From JBEEFP01 sp041166085 (GTDB taxonomy: Bacteria > Actinomycetota > Acidimicrobiia > Acidimicrobiales > JAFATL01): DNA of 64,000 nucleotides. The stretch covers positions 62,001 to 126,000 of the forward strand of contig JBEEFP010000050.1 of NCBI GenBank assembly GCA_041166085.1, written 5' to 3'. Both the position numbers and the translations under genes were made by a program. Below are positions 1 to 10,554 of the stretch, piece by piece. Position 1 is the first letter of the stretch. Each line of letters opens with the position of its first letter. The notes beneath the pieces are model-generated. The model did not search any database, was not told the DNA's origin, and saw only the letters and a program-made list of their open reading frames with translations.

Positions 1-633
1 CTTGGTGATCGCACCGGAGCCGGGGTCGACCCGGAGAAGGAGGTCGCCGTCATAGCCGTTGCCATAGGCGATGTCCTTCGACGCGCCCCAGTAGGTCGCC
101 GCGTAGAGCTTCCCGTCAGGGCCGAGGCCCATCTGTGCGTGGATCTTGCCGTAGCCCCAGGCCCCGTCGTTGTGCCCCACCGACGAGTCGACGTCGCTCA
201 GCATCCGGAGGCGGCCGCTGTCGGGTGAGAACTCGTAGAAGTAGGCATTCCCGTTGACGCCGCAGTGGTCGCCCACCGCCGAGAAGAACCGACCGTCTGC
301 CAGCGCCACGCCCTGGCCCCACTGGCTCCAGAGCTTGGCCTGGTAGTCGGGGTGCGGATACGTCACGGCCTGCACGTGTGGCCCGGCGCCACCAGCCGCC
401 TGCAGATCCTTGGCGGTCGCCGACATGTCGCTGGCCTTCTGCGGCGTGGCGCAGCCCTTGCCGCCGCCGGCGTCACCCGAGGCGGCATCACCCGGGCGGG
501 TCTTCGCGGTTGCTTTCGCCGTTGTCGAGGTCGTCGACGTGGCCGCCTTGCTGCCGCCGTTGCAGGCGGCAGCCACGAGGGCGATGACAAATGCGATGCA
601 GAACAAGCGAACGGACCGACGATGGGGGGACAA
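1..633 (-). CDS. secreted lipoprotein, probable beta-propeller (3' end outside window)
   Basis: The reading frame runs off the left edge; 211 residues are visible. I start it at a TTG (631-633) because a GGAGG lies 6 nt upstream and the product then begins with a short basic stretch, a hydrophobic segment and a lipobox ending LVAAAC (Cys about residue 24). This is a lipoprotein signal, so the protein should be anchored outside the membrane. A Ser/Thr/Ala-rich linker follows, then Gly/Asp-rich segments such as GPDGKLYAATYWG and FSPDSGRL that look like blades of an SMP-30/NHL-type beta-propeller. The substrate is unknown. It is divergent from the sulfotransferase at 733. Confidence 0.72.
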   Translation of the reverse strand, partial: MSPHRRSVRLFCIAFVIALVAAACNGGSKAATSTTSTTAKATAKTRPGDAASGDAGGGKGCATPQKASDMSATAKDLQAAGGAGPHVQAVTYPHPDYQAKLWSQWGQGVALADGRFFSAVGDHCGVNGNAYFYEFSPDSGRLRMLSDVDSSVGHNDGAWGYGKIHAQMGLGPDGKLYAATYWGASKDIAYGNGYDGDLLLRVDPGSGAITK

Positions 634-641
634 GCGTGACC

Positions 642-683
642 TCCGGACCGGGTCATAGTAGGAGTGGGTTCGACCGGTCCGGA
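642..683. repeat. 10-bp perfect inverted repeat between divergent genes
   Basis: tccggaccgg (642-651) and ccggtccgga (674-683) are perfect reverse complements separated by 22 bp. They lie between the lipoprotein start at 633 and the sulfotransferase start at 733; the left arm abuts the lipoprotein's ribosome-binding site. It could be an operator or a hairpin in the leader. No function is demonstrated. Confidence 0.45.
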
Positions 684-732
684 CGCGCCCCGTGGGCGGC
701 GGCCGAGTGTGGCCTGACTACCGTGAGCGTCG

Positions 733-1680
733 GTGCCCGCGCCCTTCCCCTTCGTCGTCGGGCGTGGCCGCTCAGGAACCACGCTCCTACGCGCCATGCT
801 CGATTCCCACCCCGACGTCGCCGTCCCGGACGAGGCGCCGTGGCTCGTTCGCCTCGCCCGCGATCGGGCCGCGATGGAGCTCGGAGGTCGGCTGTCGGTC
901 GAGCGGCTGCTCGACCGGCTGAACGCCGACCGCTCCTTCCGCCGTTGGGGCCTGCCTGAAGGCGAGGTCCGCGCCACCCTCGAGGGCGAGGCGCCCGCCA
1001 CCTTTGCCGACGCGGTGAGATGCCTGTACCGCATGCACGCGAACCGCCAGCGCAAGTCCCGGTACGGCGACAAGACGCCATGGGCGGTCATGCACATCGG
1101 GCTCCTGGCAGGGCTGTTCCCCGAAGCGCGCTTCGTGCACGTGATCCGGGACGGCCGCGACGTCGCCCTCTCGTATCTGGAGGCAGGGTTCGGTCCGCCG
1201 ACGCTGGAGGCGGGTGCCCTCGAATGGCGGCGCTACGTGGAGGCGGGTCGTCGCGCCGGCCGCGCCCTCGGCCCCACCCGCTATCTCGAAGCGCGCTACG
1301 AGGACCTGGTCGCGTCACCCCAAGCGGTGCTCGAACGCATCTGCGCGTTCCTCGAGCTGCCGTTCGTCCCTGGGATGCTCCTCTACTACGAGCGGGCCGA
1401 CGAGGTCGTCGGGTCGATGCCCCACCCGCAGGCTCGCCGCAACGTGTACCTCCCGCCCACGACCGGCCTGCGCGATTGGCGGTCGGCGCTCAATCCGACC
1501 CAGCAGGCCCTGTTCACCGCGCTGGCGGGCAAGCTCCTCGCCACCCTCGACTACGAACCGGGGCCGAGGCCGACGCCGAGGGTGTGGGCGGCCGCGCTCG
1601 GCGCTCACGTGCGTTGGCGAGCCGACCGGGTGTCGGTGCGCCTCGGCCGGGGCTCGAGCCCTCAGCCGTCGAACGAGTAG
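733..1680 (+). CDS. sulfotransferase family protein
   Basis: 315 residues with a GTG start. The 5'-phosphosulfate loop GRGRSGTTLLRAML is at residues 10-23 and a 3'-phosphate-binding segment IRDGRDVALS at about 139-148, the two hallmarks of PAPS-dependent sulfotransferases. YGDKTPWA (about 111-118) is also typical of the bacterial members. The acceptor is unknown; neighbours are glycosyltransferases and sugar-modifying enzymes, so a polysaccharide or glycolipid acceptor is likely. Its 3' end overlaps the convergent sulfotransferase by 19 bp. It is more distant in sequence from the two other sulfotransferases here than they are from each other. Confidence 0.88.
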   Translation: MPAPFPFVVGRGRSGTTLLRAMLDSHPDVAVPDEAPWLVRLARDRAAMELGGRLSVERLLDRLNADRSFRRWGLPEGEVRATLEGEAPATFADAVRCLYRMHANRQRKSRYGDKTPWAVMHIGLLAGLFPEARFVHVIRDGRDVALSYLEAGFGPPTLEAGALEWRRYVEAGRRAGRALGPTRYLEARYEDLVASPQAVLERICAFLELPFVPGMLLYYERADEVVGSMPHPQARRNVYLPPTTGLRDWRSALNPTQQALFTALAGKLLATLDYEPGPRPTPRVWAAALGAHVRWRADRVSVRLGRGSSPQPSNE

Positions 1681-2543
1681 CCAGCGAGGAAGTCGACGGC
1701 GGCGATGCGTCGCTCGACGTCACTGCGGAGCTCGGGGGTCCATGGTGCGTCATGACGAGTACGCCGCGGTGAGGTGAAGAGGATGGAGGCGCAGTCGTCG
1801 AGGTACCCCGGTCCGGCGTCGAGCCCGACGAAACGAACCAACGATCCGATGGTGCGATGCGGCGACTCGATGAGATCCTCGTGCCGCAGGTCGAGCACCT
1901 GCCCGGGCGCCAGGCGCGCGCGCAGGCCTGCGTTCACCTCGCACGCCGAGAAGTAGAAGTCGATCGCCCCGGGCAGCGACGCATGCTTGCCGCGCCGGCG
2001 GAAGATCGTGCTGATGTTGTCAAAGGGGTTACGCACCACGTGGACGAGGCGGACCGGCACTCCGGTCTGCTGCTGCAGGCGCTCCAGGAGCTGGGGACGG
2101 TCGCGAAGGCGCACGGTCGAACGACCGCCTCGTTTGTCGCCGATCACACGCAGCCGATCGAAGCGGCCCTGGTGCTGGTTGGGCACGGCGTACTCATAGC
2201 CGCCTGTCGCGGCCCGCCGCCCTCTCTCGGTGAACTCCCGGTCGTTGCGCAGGATGAGTGCGTAGATCTGCGATCGCCTGAAGCCGCCGCGCACATAGCG
2301 CAGGGCATCGAGCTCGTGCGCGATCACCGCCTCAGGATGCGCGTCGAGCAACGAGCCGACGAGGCTGTGACCGGACCGGGGGTAGCCGATGAACATGCAG
2401 TAGGTCTCGACCTCGGCGAAGAGGCGTCGCTGACGGAACCCATCCAGCGCCGACCGTACGTAGAGCGCGGGCAGACCGCGGTTGATGACGGCGCGCTGCA
2501 CCATGCTTGGGCGCCGCCGCGCCGTGTTCTGCACCATGGCCAC
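1662..2543 (-). CDS. sulfotransferase, paralogue of 3557-4438
   Basis: 293 residues. The PAPS 5' loop FIGYPRSGHSLVGSLL is at about 51-66 and the 3'-phosphate motif HVVRNPFDNIST at about 168-179. It is the same length as the sulfotransferase at 3557-4438 and aligns with it end to end (shared GYPRSGHSLVGSLL, YDYAVP/YEYAVP, VIGDKRG, DLRHEDLI). The pair flanks the glycosyltransferase at 2610 and points the same way, which suggests local duplication followed by divergence of acceptor specificity. The start ATG at 2543 has no strong Shine-Dalgarno; an alternative ATG lies 13 codons in. Confidence 0.87.
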   Translation of the reverse strand: MAMVQNTARRRPSMVQRAVINRGLPALYVRSALDGFRQRRLFAEVETYCMFIGYPRSGHSLVGSLLDAHPEAVIAHELDALRYVRGGFRRSQIYALILRNDREFTERGRRAATGGYEYAVPNQHQGRFDRLRVIGDKRGGRSTVRLRDRPQLLERLQQQTGVPVRLVHVVRNPFDNISTIFRRRGKHASLPGAIDFYFSACEVNAGLRARLAPGQVLDLRHEDLIESPHRTIGSLVRFVGLDAGPGYLDDCASILFTSPRRTRHDAPWTPELRSDVERRIAAVDFLAGYSFDG

Positions 2544-2609
2544 ACACTAGGAGGAGCCACCTGCGGCCCCTTCGGGGGGCGCAAGCCCGCCCCTAGACTG
2601 CGGGGGGTC

Positions 2610-3587
2610 ATGGCCAAAGTACTCCTGTCCTGCGTCGGTGAAAACGCACCGATGTGGCACAACAAGATGGAGAACCTGGTGCTGTCGATGCGACTCTTCG
2701 GTGGGTCGCTGTCGGGCTGCCCCGTGGTCGTGAACGTGGTCGAGAGCGTCGACCCCGAGTTCCGGGAACGCATGGCCCGTTGGGACGCGGAGGTGCGTGT
2801 GGTCGCGCGCGTCGACACGCGGTTGCCGGTCGCCAACAAGCTCCACGTCCTTGACCTCGCCACCACGGACGCCTTTGACATCGTGCTCATGCTCGATTGT
2901 GACGTGATCGTCATGGGCGACGTCGCGCCCGAACTCGGCTCCGGCACCCTGCGCGGTCTTCCCGCCGGGCGGAGCCACATCAGCGCCGCCGCGTGGAGCC
3001 GGCTCTACGCCGCCCTCGGCATCGCCGAGCCCGCGCCTGACTGGGTCCTCTCGGTCAGCGGCGAGCGCTCGCACCCTTACGTCAACAGCGGCGTGCTCTT
3101 CGTGCCGCACGCGCTCTGCGCGCCCCTACGGGAGGGGTGGTACGGCCACATGCAGTGGCTGCTCGGTCCCGAAGGTGTCGAGCTCCTCGGTCGGCCGGTG
3201 CACCGCGACCAGATTCCCCTCGCCCTCACCCTCGCCACCCTTGCGGTGCAGGTCGATCCACTGCCTCGCAACCTCAACCTCTCGACCACCGCCGCCCAGC
3301 CCGTCCCTGCCCAGTTCCGCTCGCAGGACGGTCCCCCGTTCATCCTGCACTACCACCGGAGCATCGACAGCGACGGTTTTCTCACCAGGTCGCCCCGCCG
3401 TGCCGTCAACCCGTGGCTCGACGAATTCAACGCGGCGCGCGCCGACGCGCTCGGCATCCCGTACCACGGCCTCGGCTCGCTGCCGGCCCGGAGCCAGGTC
3501 GCGGCGTTTTTGAAGTCCCGAGGGTGGGACCGGCGTATCCCGCGGCGCCCCCGTCGTCAGGGACGGCCCGCGGGCTCCTCGTCGTAG
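2610..3587 (+). CDS. glycosyltransferase, GT-A fold (GT8-like)
   Basis: 325 residues from ATG 2610, chosen because the protein begins directly with the nucleotide-binding strand (MAKVLLSCVGENA). A metal-binding D-x-D equivalent, LDCD (residues 95-98), follows a strand (VLML), as in GT-A enzymes that move a sugar from a nucleotide donor. VNSGVLFVPH and the later HRDQ and HYHRS segments fit the acceptor side of GT8-like or related families. It sits between two paralogous sulfotransferases, so it probably builds the glycan they sulfate. The 3' end overlaps the convergent sulfotransferase gene by 31 bp. The exact family and sugar are uncertain. Confidence 0.78.
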   Translation: MAKVLLSCVGENAPMWHNKMENLVLSMRLFGGSLSGCPVVVNVVESVDPEFRERMARWDAEVRVVARVDTRLPVANKLHVLDLATTDAFDIVLMLDCDVIVMGDVAPELGSGTLRGLPAGRSHISAAAWSRLYAALGIAEPAPDWVLSVSGERSHPYVNSGVLFVPHALCAPLREGWYGHMQWLLGPEGVELLGRPVHRDQIPLALTLATLAVQVDPLPRNLNLSTTAAQPVPAQFRSQDGPPFILHYHRSIDSDGFLTRSPRRAVNPWLDEFNAARADALGIPYHGLGSLPARSQVAAFLKSRGWDRRIPRRPRRQGRPAGSSS

Positions 3588-4438
3588 ACGTAACCCGAGA
3601 AGAAGTCGTACGCGGCGGACCGCCGCGCCACCGCCCCGATGAGCTCGGGACTCCACTCTCGGTCGAAGCGACTGCGGTGCGGGGTTTGATAGATGATGCC
3701 CGCGCACGCGTCCAGGTAGTCCGGATGAGGCTCGATACCGAGAAACGTGCACAGGCCCGCGACCGCTGCCCGGGGATCAGCGATGAGATCCTCGTGGCGG
3801 AGGTCGTGCCACGCCTCGGGCGGCAGCAACGAGCGGATGGTGACGACTCCGTCGGCGAGTCGGAAGAAGCGGTCGGCCGTGCGGTCCAGCGGAGAGCGCG
3901 TGCGCTTGGACATCGTCGTGATGCTGTCGTACGGGTTGCGCAGGACGTGCAGGCACCGAACAGGCACCTTCACCAGGTCGCGCAGGTTCGCGAGGAGTTG
4001 CGGGTCGGCACCAATGGCTTGACTGCTGCCCTTGCCCCGCTTGTCCCCGATGACACGGAGCGTGCGGTACCGACCCTGCCACTGACCGGGCACGGCGTAG
4101 TCGTACTCGCGCTTGGTGCCTGTGCGACCCTTCTTCTCGAAGCGGGCGTCGGAGAGGAAGATCATCCCGAACAGCTGCGCGCGACTGAAGCCGTTCTCCA
4201 CGTAACGAAGGGCGTTCAGCTGGTGGGACACCACGACGTCGGGGTGGGCGTTGAGCAGCGAGCCCACCAGGCTGTGGCCGCTGCGTGGGTACCCGGCGAA
4301 CATGAGGTAGCGCTCGATCTGGTCGAAGTCGGCCGCGTGACGACCGGCCACGCGCCTGGAAAGAAGCCAGTCGCGGGCGACGCCGACGGACGTGAGGGCC
4401 CTGCTGATCCGCAGCTTGGTCTCGAGCATTCGGGTCAT
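3557..4438 (-). CDS. sulfotransferase, paralogue of 1662-2543
   Basis: 293 residues from ATG 4438, which has GGAGG 8 nt upstream; an upstream extension to 4561 is open but has no ribosome-binding site and would enter the divergent promoter region. The 5' loop FAGYPRSGHSLVGSLL is at about 47-62 and the 3'-phosphate segment LHVLRNPYDSITT at about 166-178. The basic VIGDKRGKGS segment may line the PAPS pocket. End-to-end similarity and identical length to 1662-2543 mark them as duplicates. Probable role: sulfation of the glycan made by this cluster. Confidence 0.88.
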   Translation of the reverse strand: MTRMLETKLRISRALTSVGVARDWLLSRRVAGRHAADFDQIERYLMFAGYPRSGHSLVGSLLNAHPDVVVSHQLNALRYVENGFSRAQLFGMIFLSDARFEKKGRTGTKREYDYAVPGQWQGRYRTLRVIGDKRGKGSSQAIGADPQLLANLRDLVKVPVRCLHVLRNPYDSITTMSKRTRSPLDRTADRFFRLADGVVTIRSLLPPEAWHDLRHEDLIADPRAAVAGLCTFLGIEPHPDYLDACAGIIYQTPHRSRFDREWSPELIGAVARRSAAYDFFSGYVYDEEPAGRP

Positions 4439-4530
4439 GCGGGGTCCTCCCTCCGACGCGCAGCCTCTGGACGAGCGAACCACGCTATCCGGCAATGGGT
4501 CGGGCACAACCAGCCGGTAGCTTGCCTCCC

Positions 4531-5724
4531 GTGAGCAAGCGGCCCCGTCCACGCGCGGCAATGCCGCGGCTGCTGCACATCACGACCACCGACATCAGCC
4601 TCGAGTTGCTGCTGGGACCCCAACTGCGCGCCTTCGCAGCGGCCGGCTACGACGTGCACACCGCGTCCGCACCGGGCCCCTACGTCGCACGACTCGAGGC
4701 CGATGGCGTCCGCCACCACCCGCTGCGACATGCGACTCGCGCCATGGCGCCGCGTCGCGACGCGCAGGCGCTGGTCGAGCTCTGGCGTCTCTTCCGCCGG
4801 CTCGACCCCGACATCGTGCACACCCACAACCCCAAGCCGGGCCTCTATGGGCGAATGGCCGCTCGCGCGGCACGCGTGCCCGTCGTGGTGAACACCGTGC
4901 ACGGTCTCTACGCCGTCCCTGAGGACTCGCGTGCCAAGCGGACCGTGGTCTACGGGCTCGAGCGCGTCGCAGCCCGCTGCTCCGACGCCGAGCTCGTGCA
5001 GAACCCGGAGGACCTCGAGGTTCTGGCCGGGCTCGGAATCCCCCGTTCCAAGCTGCACCTGCTCGGGAACGGGGTCGACCTGAGGCGCTTCGATCCGGCC
5101 GCGGTGCCACTCGAACGGCGGGAGGCGGTACGTGCGGAACTGGGGCTCGGACCAGACGACGTGGTGTGCGGGGCCGTGGGACGGCTGGTTGCGGAGAAGG
5201 GCTATCGTGAGCTCTTCGCGGCAGCCGCAATCCTCGCGTCCACCGCACCGCAGGTGAAGATGGTGGTCGTCGGGCCGGACGAGCCCGACAAGGCTGACGC
5301 AATCACCGAAGAGCAGCTTGGTCAAGCACGTGCGAGCGGGGTCAGGCTGCTCGGAGCCCGGGACGACATGGAAGACCTCTACACCGCGATGGACATCTAC
5401 GTGCTGGCGTCGCACCGCGAGGGCTTCCCCCGATCGGCGATGGAAGCGGCGGCCATGCGGCTGCCGGTGATCGCGACCGACATCCGGGGGTGCCGCCAGG
5501 TGGTCGAGTCAGGCCGCACCGGGACCCTCGTGCCTCCCCGTCGCGCCGACGCCTTGGCCACCGCCATCGCCGCGCTGGCAAGCGACCAGTCCCTCCGCCG
5601 GGCGATGGGCCAGAGCGGCCGGGACAAGGCGCTGCGGGAGTTCGACGACCGGCGCGTCATCGACATCACGCTCGGGATCTACGACCAGCTCGGCGCCCGC
5701 CCGGTCGCGGCGTCGCAACGATGA
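4531..5724 (+). CDS. glycosyltransferase family 4 (GT-B fold)
   Basis: 397 residues from GTG 4531; ATG 4495 and ATG 4561 are alternatives and none has a clear Shine-Dalgarno. The N-terminal acceptor domain begins PRLLHITTTDIS. The C-terminal donor domain has GNGVDLRRF (about 180-188), GRLVAEKGY (about 217-225) and the EGFPRSAME E-x7-E signature (about 297-305) that holds the nucleotide sugar. This retaining GT4 pattern is typical of O-antigen/capsule assembly. Its stop overlaps the start of the aminotransferase (ATGA), so the two are translationally coupled. Confidence 0.9.
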   Translation: MSKRPRPRAAMPRLLHITTTDISLELLLGPQLRAFAAAGYDVHTASAPGPYVARLEADGVRHHPLRHATRAMAPRRDAQALVELWRLFRRLDPDIVHTHNPKPGLYGRMAARAARVPVVVNTVHGLYAVPEDSRAKRTVVYGLERVAARCSDAELVQNPEDLEVLAGLGIPRSKLHLLGNGVDLRRFDPAAVPLERREAVRAELGLGPDDVVCGAVGRLVAEKGYRELFAAAAILASTAPQVKMVVVGPDEPDKADAITEEQLGQARASGVRLLGARDDMEDLYTAMDIYVLASHREGFPRSAMEAAAMRLPVIATDIRGCRQVVESGRTGTLVPPRRADALATAIAALASDQSLRRAMGQSGRDKALREFDDRRVIDITLGIYDQLGARPVAASQR

Positions 5725-6905
5725 GACGCCCCGCTGTCCTCGGCGGCACGCCCGCGTTCGCGCCCGCTTTGCCGTTCGCCCGGCCGACCACCCCGCCCCT
5801 CGAACGGGTGACGGCGCGGCTGCAGCCGTCCTACGACCGGGGCATCCTCACCAACGGGCCCCTCGTGCGAGAGCTCGAGGCCGCCGCCGCCGACCGGCTC
5901 GGCGTGGCCCATGTCGTCGCCGTCGCGAACTGCACCTCCGGACTCATCCTCACGCTGCGCGCCCTCGACCTCGACGGCGCGGTGGTGCTGCCGAGCTTCA
6001 CCTTCTCGGCGTCTGCCCACGCGGTGGCGTGGAACGGGCTCACCCCCTTGTTCGCCGAGTGCCTTCCCGAGAGCCTCCAGGTCGACGCGCAGGACGCGGC
6101 AGCGCGAGCGAAGGCGGCACAGCGGCCCGTCGCGGCGCTGCTGGCCACCCACGTGTTCGGCGCGCCGGCCCCCGTCAAGGAGCTGGAGGCCCTGGCCGAC
6201 CAACTCGGCGTGCCACTCGTGTTCGACGCGGCCCACGCCATCGGGTCCGAACACGGCGGCCGTCCGGTCGGCGGCAACGGCTCGGCCGAGGTCTTCAGTC
6301 TCAGCCCCACGAAGCCGGTGGTCGCCGGTGAGGGTGGACTGGTCGCGACCAACCGCGACGACATCGCGGCCTTCGTGCGCATCGGGAGGGACTACGGCAA
6401 CCCCGGCAACTACGACACCCAATTCGTCGGGCTGAACGCGCGCATGTCCGAGCTCCACGCGGCGGTCGCCCTCGAGTCGCTGGCCGGCCTCGACCAGAGC
6501 CTGGACGTGCGGAGGACGCTGGCGGAGCGCTACCGCGTCGGCCTGCAGGCGATCCCCGGCGTCGGCGTCCAGCACATCGCCCGGGATGACCGGTCCACGT
6601 TCAAAGACCTCACCATCACCATCGATCCCGAGCACTTCGGGCTGTCGCGCGACCACCTCGTGATCGCACTGGGCCAGGAGGGCATCGACACGCGGCTGTA
6701 CTTCTCCCCGCCTGTACACCGTCACCAGGCCTATGCCCACCTGAAGAGTGAGGACCTCCCCGTCACTGACGAGGCAGCGGCGCGTGTTGTGAGCCTCCCC
6801 CTCTTCAACGCCATGACGCTCGACGACGTCGACGGGGTCGTCCAGGCACTCGCCTCGCTGCAGAGCCATTCCGCGGAGATCCGCCCTCTGCTCGCCACCG
6901 CCTGA
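5721..6905 (+). CDS. DegT/DnrJ/EryC1/StrS family sugar aminotransferase
   Basis: 394 residues; the ATG overlaps the upstream GT4 stop by 4 bp. It is a PLP enzyme that normally aminates a 4-keto (or 3-keto) nucleotide sugar. The PLP lysine is visible in FSLSPTKPVVAGEGG (Lys198), the phosphate-clamping ASP in VFDAAHA (Asp169) and the cofactor-stacking region in NCTSGLILTLRALD. The length matches the family. With the PglD-like acyltransferase at 10555 and the PglC-like transferase at 26374, it could make a UDP-bacillosamine-like amino sugar, but no matching dehydratase is seen in the window. Confidence 0.9.
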   Translation: MRRPAVLGGTPAFAPALPFARPTTPPLERVTARLQPSYDRGILTNGPLVRELEAAAADRLGVAHVVAVANCTSGLILTLRALDLDGAVVLPSFTFSASAHAVAWNGLTPLFAECLPESLQVDAQDAAARAKAAQRPVAALLATHVFGAPAPVKELEALADQLGVPLVFDAAHAIGSEHGGRPVGGNGSAEVFSLSPTKPVVAGEGGLVATNRDDIAAFVRIGRDYGNPGNYDTQFVGLNARMSELHAAVALESLAGLDQSLDVRRTLAERYRVGLQAIPGVGVQHIARDDRSTFKDLTITIDPEHFGLSRDHLVIALGQEGIDTRLYFSPPVHRHQAYAHLKSEDLPVTDEAAARVVSLPLFNAMTLDDVDGVVQALASLQSHSAEIRPLLATA

Positions 6906-6924
6906 AGGGCCAAGGCTTGAGCGC

Positions 6925-7961
6925 GTGATCGAGCTGGCAGGCAAGAAGGACAAGCAGAAGACACCGACGAGCGCCCCCGCTCCGACCACCCACCGCCCGC
7001 GGGACAACGCGCCCAAACCCGCTCAGCGCGAGCAACAGGTGAAGTCAACCCTCACCCAGGTCGTGCACCGCCCCGAGTTCACCCACGCTCTCGGCGACGC
7101 CGTGGGGGCAGTGGCCGTCGGTCTCGCCATCGCAGTCGTGTGGCGGCTGGCCCGCCGGCGCACCGCGCCGATCGCGGGGCTGGTGTTCGCCGCTGTCGCG
7201 CTGCTCGCACTGCGGGGCACCGTCGGCGCGCCCGACGACCTGGTGACGGGCGTCGCGGTGCTGGTCGTGCCGACCTTCGTCATCGAGCTGTTGCGGCTGG
7301 CGCCCGCCCTCGAGCTGGCGGCAGCCGTGCCAGGCGCAGTGCTGGTCGCCGGCGCGGTGCCCGACCCTGCTGCCGGCTGGGTGAGAATCCTGGTCGGCGT
7401 CACCATCGTGCTCGGCGGGTCGGTCGTCGGGAACTTCGACCACCGCTGGCGCAAGCGGGCCATCGGCCCTGGCCTCGCCGCGCTCTTCGTCGCTGGCGTG
7501 TTCGCCTGCGTACCCGAGACCAAGCGCATCGTGGTGCTGCTCGGCGCGGCGGTGCCATTGCCGCTCCTCGGCTGGCCAGTGCCGCTGGCCCGTCTCGGCA
7601 GGGCCGGTTCGTACGGCGTCGTAGCGGTCGTGCTCTGGGCGTCGGCGACCGACGGCGCGGCCCGGCCGAGCGCGGTCGTGGGCGCAGTCGCGTGCCTCGG
7701 ACTCATGCTGGCCGAGCCCGTGATCCGAACCATCGGCAATCGCCGCAGCCCCCTCGACGTCGTCCCCGAGACGTGGCCGGCCTGGTTGTGGGCGGGTCCC
7801 GTCGTCGCTCTCCACTTCGCGCTCGTCTTCGTGGGATCGCGCGTGGCGGGGATCCGGCCCACGGTGGCAGAGGCGCTGACCGTCGTCGCGGCCGAGACCG
7901 TCGTGGTGCTGGCCGTCGGGGTGGGCCTTCGCCTATGGGCGACGCCGCCGCTCCCCCGTCG

Positions 7962-7980
<19 letters not shown>
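6925..7980 (+). CDS. multispanning membrane protein of unknown function
   Basis: 351 residues from GTG 6925, 19 bp after the aminotransferase, so probably in the same transcription unit. The first 45 residues are hydrophilic (Lys/Pro/Thr-rich); then come roughly eight to ten hydrophobic helices with short charged loops, ending in a basic tail (RRHDPAG). I recognise no family. Its position suggests a role in glycan export or in the envelope, but nothing in the sequence proves it. Its 3' end overlaps the convergent FG-GAP gene by 19 bp, the same overlap length as at 1662-1680. Confidence 0.7.
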
Positions 7981-9710
<1,730 letters not shown>

Positions 9711-9778
9711 GAGGGGGCGATGGTAGTGACGTACCGGACGGCCGCGGTCGCGCCCGTGCGTGAGCGAAGCTCTGCGGA

Positions 9779-10519
9779 TCACCCAGCGGTAACGGCCAGC
9801 ACCCGCTCGACCAGCTCGGGTCGACAGATGAGCAGGTCGGGCAGCCACGGGTCGGCGCGGTTGTAGAGCAGCGGCGAGCCGTCGAGGCGCGACACATGCA
9901 GCCCGGCGGCTGCCGCCACTGCGACAGGCGCGCACGAGTCCCACTCGTATTGGCCGCCGCTGTGGGCGTACACGTCGACGTCACCGCGCACGACCGCCAT
10001 GGCCTTGGCGCCGGCCGAGCCCATCTCGACCAGGTCGCCGTGGAGGTGCTCGGCCAGCTCGAGGGCGACCGCGGGCGGGCGGGTGCGGCTCACGACCAGA
10101 CGCGGAGGGCCGTCGTGGGCCGGCGGCGGCGGTGGAGGGGCGTCGGTGGCCAGCACCACGCCGAGAGCGGGAAGTCCGACGGCGCCGGCGATGGGCAGGC
10201 CGGCGGCGGTGAGGGCGACGTGGACGGCCCAGTCGCTGCGGCCCGCCTCGCCGAACTCCCGCGTCCCATCGAGGGGGTCGACGATCCAGACCCGTTCGGC
10301 GTCGAGGCGGGCGGGGTCGGCGGCGCCTTCCTCGGACAGGACGGCGTCATCCGGACGCAGCTCACCCAGCCGCTCCATCATCAGCTCGTGGGACGCGAGA
10401 TCACCTTCGTCCTTCAGGGCCTTCGGGTCGGCGCCCGCGTCGAGCTTGGCCCGGATGGTGAGCAGCAGCGCGCCCGCCTCCTCGGCCACGAGCCGGGCAA
10501 TCCGGTGGTCGTCGTCCAT
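9779..10519 (-). CDS. cysQ: inositol-monophosphatase-superfamily phosphatase, CysQ type (3'(2'),5'-bisphosphate nucleotidase)
   Basis: 246 residues. Metal-binding motifs of the superfamily are present: SEEG (62-65), WIVDPLDGTREF (78-89) and WDSCAP near residue 194. The DPLDGT[RK]EF form is typical of CysQ rather than of general inositol phosphatases. CysQ hydrolyses PAP, the by-product of every sulfotransferase, to AMP. With three sulfotransferases within 9 kb, PAP removal is the simplest role. It is divergent from the acyltransferase at 10555 with only 35 bp between them. Confidence 0.82.
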   Translation of the reverse strand: MDDDHRIARLVAEEAGALLLTIRAKLDAGADPKALKDEGDLASHELMMERLGELRPDDAVLSEEGAADPARLDAERVWIVDPLDGTREFGEAGRSDWAVHVALTAAGLPIAGAVGLPALGVVLATDAPPPPPPAHDGPPRLVVSRTRPPAVALELAEHLHGDLVEMGSAGAKAMAVVRGDVDVYAHSGGQYEWDSCAPVAVAAAAGLHVSRLDGSPLLYNRADPWLPDLLICRPELVERVLAVTAG

Positions 10520-10554
10520 CGCCCCGACCCTAGGAGACGGCTGGTAGGACTTCG

